From: JBEVNX01 sp040507895
GTDB lineage: Bacteria > Desulfobacterota > Binatia > JACPRU01
Direction of reading: 5' to 3'
Length of the DNA: 8,828 nt
Assembly: GCA_040507895.1 (NCBI GenBank)
Contig: JBEVNX010000248.1
Location: 1-8,828, forward strand
The translations under genes were made by a program, and so were the position numbers. Below, one piece after another: positions 1 through 8,828 of the stretch; position 1 is the first letter of the stretch; each line of letters begins with the position of its first letter. Below the pieces are notes generated by a model. It had not been told where the DNA came from. It was given only the letters and a program-made list of their open reading frames with translations, and did not search any database.

Positions 1-553
1 TCTTGAAGAAGGGATTGAGCTCCCGCACTCCGAGGCCGCGGCCGAGCAGCGCTTGCTGGCCGCTGGCGTCGACGACGTGACGAGCCTCGACGACCGGCGA
101 GCTTCCGTCCGCGGTGCGGGCGCTCACGCGGAACGGGCCGAGACCGCTGATGGCCTCCACGGTCGTTTCCTCGAGCACTTCCGCGCCCTCGCGTGCAGAA
201 TGGCGAAGCAAGAGCGCGTCGAATTCCGAGCGCACGACGTGGAACGCGTGCGGATAGCCGCCGGGGTCCTCGCGGAACCAGAAGCTCCACGGGCGCTTGT
301 TGGAGCCCCAGAGAAACGTACCCCCGGGCTTCTGGACGAAGCCGTGACGCTCGACCTCGCCGAGCACGCCGACGTGCGCGAGGATCGGCAGCGTCGCCGA
401 GAGCAGCGACTCGCCGATGTGGTAGCGAGGAAACCGCTCGCGTTCGAGCACGAGCACGCGGCGGCCGGCACGCGCGAGCAACGTGGCGGCCGTCGAGCCG
501 GCAGGGCCGCCGCCGACGACCACGACGTCGTAGTCCGAATAGCGGGGCGTCAT
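1..553 (-). CDS. FAD-dependent oxidoreductase, flavin-dependent halogenase-like (partial, N-terminal 184 residues)
   Basis: The gene begins at the ATG complementary to 551-553 and runs off the left edge, so its C-terminal part is missing. The visible N-terminus is a Rossmann FAD-binding fold: a beta strand leading into GGGPAGS at residues 14-20, then an acidic residue (E38) at the end of the second strand where the FAD ribose is bound. Further on are GESLL (47-51), GFVQKPGGTFLWG (71-83) and VDASGQ (161-166). This order is typical of the tryptophan-halogenase-like (PF04820) and geranylgeranyl-reductase-like flavoprotein families. In halogenases a lysine in this part of the protein is catalytic, and K75 is the candidate. 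The halogenase WxWxIP motif would lie beyond the window, so halogenation cannot be told from hydroxylation or reduction. GAGG (complement of 562-565), 8 bases before the ATG, is a plausible ribosome binding site. It follows lon after 79 bases with no visible promoter or terminator between, so co-transcription with lon is possible. Confidence 0.85.
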   Translation of the reverse strand, partial: MTPRYSDYDVVVVGGGPAGSTAATLLARAGRRVLVLERERFPRYHIGESLLSATLPILAHVGVLGEVERHGFVQKPGGTFLWGSNKRPWSFWFREDPGGYPHAFHVVRSEFDALLLRHSAREGAEVLEETTVEAISGLGPFRVSARTADGSSPVVEARHVVDASGQQALLGRGLGVRELNPFFK

Positions 554-632
554 CTCGGAGGCCTCGCTCGAAAGGAGAGGCTCGCGGGCGTGACTCGCCG
601 GACACCCCGAGCGCTGCGGGCCGGGACGCGTC

Positions 633-3086
633 TCAGGAAGCCGCCCGCTTGCGGGCCGCCAAAGCCTGCTCCGCCGTGGGCGCTTCCGCTTTCGGCTCGA
701 GCCCGTACTCGAGAGCTTCGTCGATGGTCTCGACGTAGATGAACGTCATCTCTTTGCGAACGCTCTCGGTGAGCTCCTCGAGATCTTTGGCGTTGCGCTT
801 GGGCAAGATGACCGTAGAAATGCCCGCGCGCTTGGCGGCGAGCACCTTCTCCTTGATGCCGCCGACGGGCAGCACCTTGCCGCGCAAGGTGATCTCGCCG
901 GTCATGGCGATGTCGTGACGCACGATGCGGCCGGTGAGCAGCGAGACGAGTGCGACCGCCATCGCTACGCCCGCCGAAGGCCCGTCCTTCGGGATCGCGC
1001 CCGCCGGCACGTGCACATGAAGGTCGCTGTTCTCGAAGAAGTCGGGGGAGATACCGAGCTTCTCGGCGTGCGCGCGGATGAAGGACAGAGCGGCCTGCAC
1101 CGATTCCTTCATGACTTCGCCGAGGTGACCGGTGAGCGTCAAACCCTTCTTGCCTGCCATCCGCGAGGCTTCGATGAAGAGGATCTCACCGCCGTTCGGC
1201 GTCCAGGCAAGGCCGGTGGCGACGCCCGGCTCGTGCACGCGCTCCGCCACCTCGGAGAAGAAGCGCTCCGGTCCGAGGAACTCGTGGACGCGCGCGGCGT
1301 CAACCGTCACGCGTCCGGTCCTTCCTTCGGTCACGCCGCGAGCCACCTTGCGGCACACTCGACCGATCTCACGCTCGAGGTTCCTGAGGCCCGCCTCCCG
1401 TGTATAGCTGCGGATGATCTCCTGGATGCCCTCGTCGCGGAACTCGATGTTCTCCTCGGTGAGGCCGTTCTCGATCCGTTGCTTGGGGATCAGGTGGCGC
1501 CGGGCGATCTCGAGCTTCTCCTCCTCGGTGTAACCCGCGAGCTCGATGACCTCCATGCGGTCGCGCAGCGCGGGCGGCACCGGCTCGAGGTAGTTGGCGG
1601 TGGTGATGAACATGACCCTCGAGAGGTCGAACGGCACGTCGAGATAGTGGTCCACGAAAGTGAAGTTTTGCTCTGGGTCGAGGACCTCGAGCAGCGCCGA
1701 GGCGGGATCGCCGCGAAAGTCCATCCCGAGCTTGTCGATCTCGTCGAGCATGAAGAGCGGATTGTTGGACTGCGCGTTGCGGATTGCTTGGATGATACGA
1801 CCCGGCAGCGCGCCGACGTAAGTGCGCCGATGACCGCGGATCTCCGCCTCGTCGCGCACGCCGCCGAGTGAGATCCGCTGGAACTTGCGACCGATTGCCC
1901 GGGCGATCGATCGGCCGAGAGACGTCTTGCCGGTCCCCGGAGGGCCTACGAAGCAGAGGATCGGCCCCTTGGGATCCTTCTTGAGCTGGCGCACCGCGAG
2001 ATACTCGAGGATGCGATCCTTGATCTTCTCGAGGTCGTAATGGTCCTCGTCGAGCACGCCGCGCGCGTGGGGAATCTGGAGATTGTCCTCGGTCGACTTC
2101 GCCCACGGCAGATTCACCAGCCACTCGAGGTAGGTGCGCACCACGGTGTGCTCCGCCGATTCGGGCGGAATGATCTTCAGGCGCTCCATCTCGTTGTCGG
2201 CCGCCTTGCGAGCTTCCTCCGGCATCCCGGCGTCTTCGATCTTCTTGCGCAACTCCTCGAGCTCCGTGGAGCGCTGGTCGCCCTCGCCGAGCTCCTTCTG
2301 AATCGCTTTCATCTGCTGGCGGAGGTAGAACTCCTTCTGATTCTTGTTCAGCTCCGTCTGCACCTGCGACTGGATCTTGTGGCCGAGCTCGAGCAGCTCG
2401 ATCTCCCGGTTGAGAATCGTCGAGAGCTTCTCGAGCCGGGAACGGACGTCAGTGCTGTTCAGCAGCTCCTGCTTTTCCTCGAGCGAGATGTTGAGGTTCG
2501 ACGCGACCAGGTCCGTGACTTTCCCCGGATCCTTGATGTTCATCACCACGACTTGGAGCTCGTCGGGCAGGTAGGGGATCATCGATACGAACTTGGCGAA
2601 CTGATTGACCATGTTCGCCTGCACGGCCTCGAGGTCCTTGGAAGCCTGGTACTGGTCCTGGAGCAGCCGCACGCGCGCTCGGAAGTAGGGCTCGCGCTGC
2701 GTGAACTCGGCGACCTCGAGTCGGCGAAGCCCCTGGACGAGGATGCGGATGCTGCCGTCCGGGTACTTGAGCATCTTGAGGATGCGGCCGGCCGTGCCAC
2801 GCGCAAAGAGGCCGCTCGGGTCGGGCGCTTCCTCTTCGGGATTCTTCTGGGCGATCAGGCCGAGCATGCGCTCGCCGGCGAGGCAGTCTTCGACGAGCTT
2901 GAGCGAGCTGCCTCGTGAGATCAGCAGCGGAACGATGGCGGACGGGAAGAGGACGACCCCGCGCAGCGGCAGCAGCGGCAGGGCCTCGGGAACGGCGATG
3001 CCGCTGACGTCCTCCTCGAAGCCGTAGAACTTGTGCTCCTTGATCTCTTCGGCGGTGGGCTCTGTGGGGTCTTGAGTGCTCGACAT
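633..3086 (-). CDS. lon: Lon ATP-dependent protease (LonA type, 817 aa)
   Basis: Lon is a homohexameric cytosolic AAA+ serine protease that unfolds and degrades damaged and regulatory proteins. From the chosen ATG the protein has an N-terminal substrate-binding (LAN) domain at about residues 30-225, a coiled linker rich in Gln, Lys and Glu (about 235-295), and an AAA+ module with Walker A GPPGTGKT (381-388), Walker B LFMLDEID (444-451), sensor-1 TTAN (495-498) and the arginine-finger region LRDRMEV (507-513). The C-terminal protease domain has the catalytic serine in KDGPSAG (S704) and the catalytic lysine in GGIKEK (K745). All key residues are intact and the length is normal. It ends with an Ala-rich tail. 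An in-frame TTG at 3131 would add 15 residues (MSGIVRSRLACGSVA); I prefer the ATG at 3086 because a candidate promoter (3132-3160) would start transcription downstream of that TTG. No clear Shine-Dalgarno precedes either start. Confidence 0.97.
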   Translation of the reverse strand: MSSTQDPTEPTAEEIKEHKFYGFEEDVSGIAVPEALPLLPLRGVVLFPSAIVPLLISRGSSLKLVEDCLAGERMLGLIAQKNPEEEAPDPSGLFARGTAGRILKMLKYPDGSIRILVQGLRRLEVAEFTQREPYFRARVRLLQDQYQASKDLEAVQANMVNQFAKFVSMIPYLPDELQVVVMNIKDPGKVTDLVASNLNISLEEKQELLNSTDVRSRLEKLSTILNREIELLELGHKIQSQVQTELNKNQKEFYLRQQMKAIQKELGEGDQRSTELEELRKKIEDAGMPEEARKAADNEMERLKIIPPESAEHTVVRTYLEWLVNLPWAKSTEDNLQIPHARGVLDEDHYDLEKIKDRILEYLAVRQLKKDPKGPILCFVGPPGTGKTSLGRSIARAIGRKFQRISLGGVRDEAEIRGHRRTYVGALPGRIIQAIRNAQSNNPLFMLDEIDKLGMDFRGDPASALLEVLDPEQNFTFVDHYLDVPFDLSRVMFITTANYLEPVPPALRDRMEVIELAGYTEEEKLEIARRHLIPKQRIENGLTEENIEFRDEGIQEIIRSYTREAGLRNLEREIGRVCRKVARGVTEGRTGRVTVDAARVHEFLGPERFFSEVAERVHEPGVATGLAWTPNGGEILFIEASRMAGKKGLTLTGHLGEVMKESVQAALSFIRAHAEKLGISPDFFENSDLHVHVPAGAIPKDGPSAGVAMAVALVSLLTGRIVRHDIAMTGEITLRGKVLPVGGIKEKVLAAKRAGISTVILPKRNAKDLEELTESVRKEMTFIYVETIDEALEYGLEPKAEAPTAEQALAARKRAAS

Positions 3087-3111
3087 GGCAACCGAACCGC
3101 AGGCGAGGCGC

Positions 3112-3123
3112 GATCGAACGATC
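3112..3123. repeat. 12-base inverted repeat in the lon leader
   Basis: GATCG-AA-CGATC is a perfect inverted repeat lying just downstream of the inferred lon transcription start. It could be a repressor half-site pair or chance in GC-rich DNA. It does not match the CIRCE or HAIR heat-shock operator consensus. Confidence 0.25.
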
Positions 3124-3131
3124 CCGCTCAA

Positions 3132-3160
3132 AACCTAATACACGGGGTGCGGGGTGACAA
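3132..3160 (-). promoter_or_regulatory. Candidate promoter for lon (sigma-70-like)
   Basis: On the minus strand TTGTCA (complement of 3155-3160) is followed after 17 bases by TAGGTT (complement of 3132-3137). The -35 box matches consensus at 5 of 6 positions; the -10 box keeps the important TA at the start and T at the end. Transcription would begin near 3125, leaving an untranslated leader of about 39 bases before the ATG at 3086. The spacer also contains CCCCGTGT (complement of 3140-3147), which resembles a heat-shock sigma-32 -10 element, but no -35 partner sits at the right distance. Confidence 0.4.
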
Positions 3161-3183
3161 GGCCGATTCCCGCGAGGCCGCGC

Positions 3184-3981
3184 TCAGACTGCGTCGATCG
3201 CAAGTCGACGCGCAACCGTCACGAAGCCCGTGTGCGCGATCATGCGGTGCTCGGGCCGGATCGAAGCTTCCCGGACGTGCCAGAATCGCTGCAGCATCTC
3301 GAAGGTCTCGACGGCGCCGAACGCGGGATGTTCGTGCAGCGCGTCGACGAAGGATTTGACCTGCAACACGGTCGGCACGTAGCCGATCAATATGCCTCCG
3401 GAAAGGAGCGCGGCTGCGGCGGAGCCGAGCGCGCGCCAAGGCTCGGGCACGTCGAGCACGATGCGATCGACCTCTGTCTCGTCGATCGATTCGTAGACGT
3501 CGCCGAGCTTGAGGGTCCAGGTCGGAGCCTCTCCGAAGAAGCGAGCCACGTTCTTGCGCGCCATCTCGACATGGTCTTCGCGACATTCGTAGGAGACGAC
3601 CCGGCCGTCGGGGCCCACCGCGCGGAGCAACGCGATCGTCAGCGCGCCGGGGCCGACGCCGGCCTCGATCACCGTGGCGCCGGCGAACACGTCGCCCCAC
3701 ACCAGGATTGCCGCGGCATCCTTCGGGTAGATGACTTGTGCTTGACGAGGCAGGCTCGGCACCAGATCCGCGTAGCCGGGCCGCAGAATCAAGAACGCCT
3801 CGTTTGCCGAGTTGCGGACCCGAGAGCCATCGTGGAGGCCGATCAGCGCGTCGCACGCGACGTCCCCGTCGCGCACCCGCAGCTTCGCGCCCGCTCGCAG
3901 AGTCCGCAGATAGCGGCGCTGCTTGCGGTCGATGAACAGGACCGAATCGCCCGCGCCGAGCCGGCCGTCGCGACGCCGCAT
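3184..3981 (-). CDS. trmI: tRNA (adenine-58-N1)-methyltransferase TrmI (265 aa)
   Basis: This SAM-dependent enzyme methylates N1 of A58 in the tRNA T-loop, stabilising tRNA structure; bacterial TrmI acts as a homotetramer. The N-terminal about 75 residues form the small beta-rich domain of the family. The family motif QVIYPKD is at 82-88, the SAM-binding glycine loop EAGVGPGALT at 106-115, the acidic residue after the next strand at E132, and the catalytic-region motif LDVPEPW at 176-182. YVPT (201-204), RPEHRM (242-247) and HTGFV (250-254) complete the TrmI pattern. In the glycine loop a proline (P111) stands where serine is common. The ATG at 3981 is chosen because the reading frame open up to 4101 adds 40 residues unlike the family, and a candidate promoter lies just before 3981. 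The gene is divergent from the ABC operon and 97 bases upstream of lon on the same strand, with a separate candidate promoter for lon in that gap. Confidence 0.93.
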   Translation of the reverse strand: MRRRDGRLGAGDSVLFIDRKQRRYLRTLRAGAKLRVRDGDVACDALIGLHDGSRVRNSANEAFLILRPGYADLVPSLPRQAQVIYPKDAAAILVWGDVFAGATVIEAGVGPGALTIALLRAVGPDGRVVSYECREDHVEMARKNVARFFGEAPTWTLKLGDVYESIDETEVDRIVLDVPEPWRALGSAAAALLSGGILIGYVPTVLQVKSFVDALHEHPAFGAVETFEMLQRFWHVREASIRPEHRMIAHTGFVTVARRLAIDAV

Positions 3982-3989
3982 GGCTGCGG

Positions 3990-4018
3990 TGTGTAGGGGA
4001 GGGGTCGATCGATGTAAA
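3990..4018 (-). promoter_or_regulatory. Candidate promoter for trmI
   Basis: On the minus strand TTTACA (complement of 4013-4018) and TACACA (complement of 3990-3995) are separated by exactly 17 bases. The -35 box matches at 5 of 6 positions; the -10 box is weaker. Only 8 bases separate the -10 box from the ATG at 3981, so the message would be leaderless or nearly so, which agrees with the absence of a Shine-Dalgarno before this start. Confidence 0.4.
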
Positions 4019-4111
4019 GCGCGCCGCCCCGTGGCGATCCGCCCGTACGCCGGCGGCTTCGGCGGAGTGGCAAAGGCGCTCGGCACGCTGGTTTCGGCCA
4101 CACTGGGCGGC

Positions 4112-4117
4112 TAGACT
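4112..4117 (+). promoter_or_regulatory. Candidate -10 box for the ABC exporter operon
   Basis: TAGACT matches the -10 consensus at 4 of 6 positions, including the initial TA and final T, and ends 10 bases before the ATG at 4128. No good -35 box lies 16-18 bases upstream (best windows read like TGGTTT). The predicted start near 4124 would give an almost leaderless message, consistent with the pyrimidine-rich sequence CTCCCTCC in place of a Shine-Dalgarno. Confidence 0.3.
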
Positions 4118-4127
4118 CCCTCCAATT

Positions 4128-5869
<1,742 letters not shown>

Positions 5870-5873
<4 letters not shown>

Positions 5874-7720
5874 GCGACCACGCCGGCGCGGCCGGTCCCA
5901 TGGATCGCGACGAGATCACCGGGAAAGCCTACGACCTGCGCTTGATGCTGCGGCTGTGGGCCTACGTACGCCCCTACCGCAACACGTTCGGGTTGTCGCT
6001 TCTCTGCCTGCTCGCGTCCTCGCTCGCGCTGCTCGCGCAACCTTATCTCCTGAAGATCGCCATCGACCGCTACATGGCGGCGCGAGACCTCGCCGGCCTG
6101 TCCGGAATCGCGACGCTGTTCATCGTCGCCGCGCTCGTCGAACTGCTCGCCTTCTACGGCAACTACTATCTCACCATGCTGGTCGCGCAGCGGGCGCTTG
6201 CCGATCTGCGCGTCGCGGTGTTCGCGCATCTCCAGCGGTTGCCGATCGCGTACTTCGACCGCAACCCGGTCGGCCGGCTGGTGACGCGCATGACCACGGA
6301 CGCCGACGTCATCAACGAGATGTTCGCGGCCGGTGCGCTGACGATCGCGATGGACGGCCTGACGCTGCTCGGCATCGTTGCGGTCCTGTTTCACTTGCAC
6401 CCCAAGCTCGCGCTCGTGACGCTGTCGCTGATGCCGCTGATGGCGATCGCGATCAACTTCTTCCGCGTTCGCGCCCGTCAGTCGTACCGTCTGATCCGCG
6501 AGCGCATCGCGCGCATCAACGCTTTTCTCCAGGAGCACATCTCCGGCATGGCGATCGTTCAGCTCTTCGTTCGCGAGGCCCGCACCTTCCGCGAGTTCGA
6601 TCAGCTGAACGACGCCCACCGCAGGGCCAACCATCTGTCGAACATGTACGAGGCCGCGCTGTTCTCATTCGTCGAGGCGGTGAGCTCGATCTCGATCGCG
6701 CTCACCGTCTGGTATGCCAGCGGGCAGATCGTCGCGGGCGCGATCGCCTTCGGCACGCTGGTCGCCTTCGTGGAGTACATCCAGAAGTTCTTCATCCCGA
6801 TCCGCGACTTCTCGACGAAGTACGCAGTCATGCAATCGGCGATGGCGGCGGCCGAGCGGGTCTTTCAGCTGCTCGACACCCAGGCGCCGAGCGCCGGCGC
6901 GCGCCGCCACGCTCCGGCGCGGGTCGCTGGACGAGTGGAGTTCGATTCGGTTTGGTTCTCGTACAAGCGGCCCAAAGACGGGCTCGTCGGTGCCCGGGAC
7001 TGGGTGCTGCGCGACGTGTCGTTCACGGTAGCTCCCGGGGAAACGGTGGCGATCGTCGGCGCCACCGGCTCGGGCAAGACGACGCTGATCAAGCTCCTCG
7101 CCGGCTTCTACGACGTCCAGAAGGGGTCGGTGCGCATCGACGGCGTGGACGTCCGCGAATGGCAGCTCGAGCGGCTGCGGCGCAGCGTGGGCATCGTGCT
7201 CCAGGACGTCACGATCTTCTCCGGCGACGTCGCCGCCAACATCACGCTCGGCCGAGAGGAGATCGATCGCCCGAGGCTCGAGGCCGCCGCCCGCGCCGTG
7301 CATGCCCATGAATTCATCTCCGAGCTCCCCTCGGGCTACTCGGAGCGCGTGCGTGAGCGGGGCAACAACTTCTCCACCGGGCAGCGCCAGTTGCTGTCGT
7401 TCGCACGCGCCCTCGCTCACGATCCCGCGATCCTGGTACTCGACGAGGCGACGTCGAGCGTCGATCCGGAGACCGAGGGGCTGATTCGAGACGCGCTCGA
7501 GACTCTGCTCGAGGGGCGCACGGCCATCCTCATCGCGCACCGCCTGTCGACGATCGAGCGCGCGGACCGCATTCTCGTGCTCCATCGCGGAGAAGTTCGC
7601 GAGAGCGGCACGCACGCCGAGCTGCTCACCCGCGGCGGCATTTACGCCAAGCTCTACCGGCTGCAATTCGCGGGGCATCCGCCCCGCGAGATCGCCGTGG
7701 GCGAAGCCGTGGAGCGATGA
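5870..7720 (+). CDS. ABC exporter half-transporter B (MdlB/SmdB-like, 616 aa)
   Basis: This is the partner half-transporter. The start chosen is GTG at 5870, which overlaps the stop of gene A by 4 bases (GTGA) and has GGAGG at 5861-5865. The in-frame ATG at 5900 has no ribosome binding site and would remove 10 residues. Six membrane segments are visible at about residues 40-60, 80-105, 152-176, 179-198, 265-287 and 288-310. The ATPase domain begins near 355, with Walker A GATGSGKTT (397-405), Q-loop Q445, signature FSTGQ (501-505), Walker B ILVLDEAT (521-528) with catalytic E526, and H-loop H557. The signature departs from LSGGQ at two positions, as in MdlB/YheH-type subunits. With gene A's Asp in Walker B, this predicts one ATP site that hydrolyses and one that mainly binds. 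The overlap with gene A implies translational coupling and equal stoichiometry. Confidence 0.95.
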
Positions 7721-8826
7721 AGCGCCGCTCGGTAGCGAGCCGCATCGCGCCGTGGGGCTTGGCCGCGCTCGGCCTGCTGGCGATGGCCGCGACGGGCTGC
7801 TCGGTGGGCTACGTTGCCCGTGCCGCGTACGAGGAAGCGCGCATCCTCTGGCGGCGACAAGACATCGACCGCAAGCTTGCCGAGCCCGAGCTGCCGCCGG
7901 CCACGAAGCGCAAGCTCGAGCTCGTTCTCGACGTACGCCGGTTCGCGGCGAAGCGCCTCGACCTGCGCATCGGCGGTAGCTTTCGTACGGTCTCCGTCGT
8001 GGACCGGCGAGCGATCGTTCAGTTGTTGACGGCCGCGCCCCGCGACCGGCTGGAGCCCTACACGTGGTGGTTTCCGATCGTCGGGCGCGTGCCCTACCGC
8101 GGGTTCTTTTCCGAACACGCGGCGGCCGCCCTGGCTGCCGATCTCGAACGGCAGAGCTACGACACGTACGTGCGGCCGGCGATCGCGTTCTCGACGCTCG
8201 GCTGGTTCGACGACCCGGTGCCTACTACGCTGCTGAACCACGACGAGGTCACGCTCGCGCAGGTGATCTTTCACGAGCTCTGGCACAACACCCTGTTCCT
8301 TCCCGGGGAGACGGCGTTCGACGAATCGACGGCGACGTTCGCGGGGTACCGTGCGGCCATCGAGTTCTTCTGCGACCCCGAGCGCGCGACGCCCGACTCA
8401 TGCAGGGTGGCCACGGCGGATTGGCAGGACACGCTGACGATCTCGAGATTCTTCGCCACGAGCCTGGCTGCGCTTGGCGCGTTCTACGATACGAAGCCGA
8501 CGCACGACGTGCTCGAAGAGGGCCGCAGGCGAGCCTTCGCCGAGATCCGCGAGCGCTTCCGCTCGCTCAAGCTTCATCCCGGGCGCTACACCGATTTCGC
8601 AGCCGGTCCCATCAACAACGCGAGCCTCCTCCAGGAGCGGATCTATCTGAAGGATCTCGACGTCTTCGATCGGCTGTATCGGGGAGCGGGGAGCCTGCGC
8701 CGCGCGCTGGACGAGATCCGCGAAGCGGCCGACCGGGGCGGCGACCCCTTCGATCGGGTGCGCGAAGCAGCGGGAAGGAGCGCGACGCCGACGACGACGG
8801 GGTCGGACCCCGCTTCGCGAAGCTAG
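7717..8826 (+). CDS. Predicted zinc aminopeptidase lipoprotein (COG4324/PF10023-like, 369 aa)
   Basis: The ATG overlaps the stop of ABC gene B (ATGA), so this is the third gene of the operon. The N-terminus has Lys/Arg residues, a hydrophobic stretch (about 11-26) and AATGC with Cys28: a probable lipoprotein signal with a slightly weak lipobox (Ala rather than Leu at -3), which would anchor the protein in the envelope. The body matches the predicted-aminopeptidase family: VPYRGFF (125-131), AFSTLGWFDDPV (157-168), the zinc-binding HExxH as HELWH (186-190), and FDES (201-204), whose E203 could be a further zinc ligand. The family more often has HELAHQ and FNES, so W189 and N191 are variations. 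The C-terminal half is helical and charged, without a recognised domain. Aminopeptidase activity is a family-level prediction that, to my knowledge, is not well tested. The last residues (TGSDPASRS) are encoded by a palindromic sequence. Confidence 0.85.
   Translation: MKRRSVASRIAPWGLAALGLLAMAATGCSVGYVARAAYEEARILWRRQDIDRKLAEPELPPATKRKLELVLDVRRFAAKRLDLRIGGSFRTVSVVDRRAIVQLLTAAPRDRLEPYTWWFPIVGRVPYRGFFSEHAAAALAADLERQSYDTYVRPAIAFSTLGWFDDPVPTTLLNHDEVTLAQVIFHELWHNTLFLPGETAFDESTATFAGYRAAIEFFCDPERATPDSCRVATADWQDTLTISRFFATSLAALGAFYDTKPTHDVLEEGRRRAFAEIRERFRSLKLHPGRYTDFAAGPINNASLLQERIYLKDLDVFDRLYRGAGSLRRALDEIREAADRGGDPFDRVREAAGRSATPTTTGSDPASRS
8798..8823. repeat. Two adjacent perfect palindromes at the end of the peptidase gene (REP-like or terminator)
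   Basis: CGGGGTC-G-GACCCCG (8798-8812) is a 7-base inverted repeat around a single central base. It runs directly into GCTTCGCGAAGC (8812-8823), a perfect 12-base palindrome. Both lie within the last codons of the peptidase gene, just before the TAG at 8824-8826. Short elements with a GGGGTC..GACCCC core occur as dispersed repeats in some GC-rich genomes (from general knowledge). As RNA the first arm pair could fold into a 5-bp stem with a 5-base loop. Whether a T-run follows cannot be seen because the window ends at 8828. Confidence 0.5.
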
Positions 8827-8828
8827 TT

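Noticed and set aside
554..632. Possible terminator between lon and the FAD oxidoreductase
   Set aside because: Only short 4-base stems (such as GGCG/CGCC) are present and there is no T-run on the minus strand.
53..742. A 229-residue open frame on the plus strand at the left edge
   Set aside because: It is antisense to the FAD oxidoreductase and the end of lon, is biased to Arg and Ala, and shows no family motif.
3071..3080. CTTGAGT and GAGTGCT, half-sites of HAIR (HspR) and CIRCE (HrcA) operators at the start of lon
   Set aside because: No matching second half lies at the required spacing on either side, and the sequence is within codons of Lon.
3087..3131. TTG start at 3131 giving Lon 15 extra residues
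   Set aside because: The inferred transcription start near 3125 would exclude it, and the ATG at 3086 gives a normal LonA N-terminus. Not fully excluded, because neither start has a clear ribosome binding site.
3982..4101. A 40-residue N-terminal extension of TrmI from the ATG at 4101
   Set aside because: The added residues are Pro/Ala/Arg-rich and unlike the family, and the extension would cover the candidate trmI promoter.

Overview
The window is GC-rich bacterial chromosome (strong G/C bias at third codon positions; I did not compute exact GC). It carries six protein genes and no visible tRNA, rRNA, CRISPR array, transposase or phage gene. Gene content (a bacterial TrmI-type tRNA m1A58 methyltransferase, a Lon protease, an MdlAB/SmdAB-type heterodimeric ABC exporter, a COG4324-type predicted aminopeptidase lipoprotein, a flavin-dependent-halogenase-like oxidoreductase) suits a GC-rich diderm such as a member of the former Deltaproteobacteria or a related phylum. 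This taxonomic guess is inference from gene content and composition only.

Layout. Three genes read leftward: trmI (3981 to 3184), lon (3086 to 633) and a halogenase-like FAD oxidoreductase (553 to beyond base 1, so only its N-terminal 184 residues are present). A 146-base divergent intergenic region (3982-4127) separates them from three rightward genes: ABC half-exporter A (4128-5873), ABC half-exporter B (5870-7720) and a lipoprotein metallopeptidase (7717-8826). The rightward genes overlap by 4 bases at each junction (GTGA and ATGA), as expected of a translationally coupled operon. No gap between genes exceeds 150 bases.

How the genes fit together. The two ABC subunits have complementary departures from consensus: A has Asp in place of the Walker B catalytic Glu, and B has a non-consensus signature motif. 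Together they would form one degenerate and one consensus ATP site, the known design of heterodimeric exporters. The peptidase carries HELWH plus a nearby FDES motif and a probable lipoprotein signal peptide, so an exporter and an envelope peptidase appear to be made from one message. The leftward genes are quality-control or housekeeping genes (tRNA methylation, proteolysis) followed by an oxidoreductase whose substrate cannot be read from the fragment.

The most unusual non-coding signal is a pair of adjacent perfect palindromes (8798-8812 and 8812-8823) at the very end of the peptidase gene. They overlap the coding sequence for its last residues and resemble a REP-like element or a terminator. 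Promoter calls upstream of trmI, lon and the ABC operon are by eye; the trmI and ABC ones imply nearly leaderless messages. I found no convincing wholly new biological system here; the exporter-peptidase operon is the best candidate for functional novelty.
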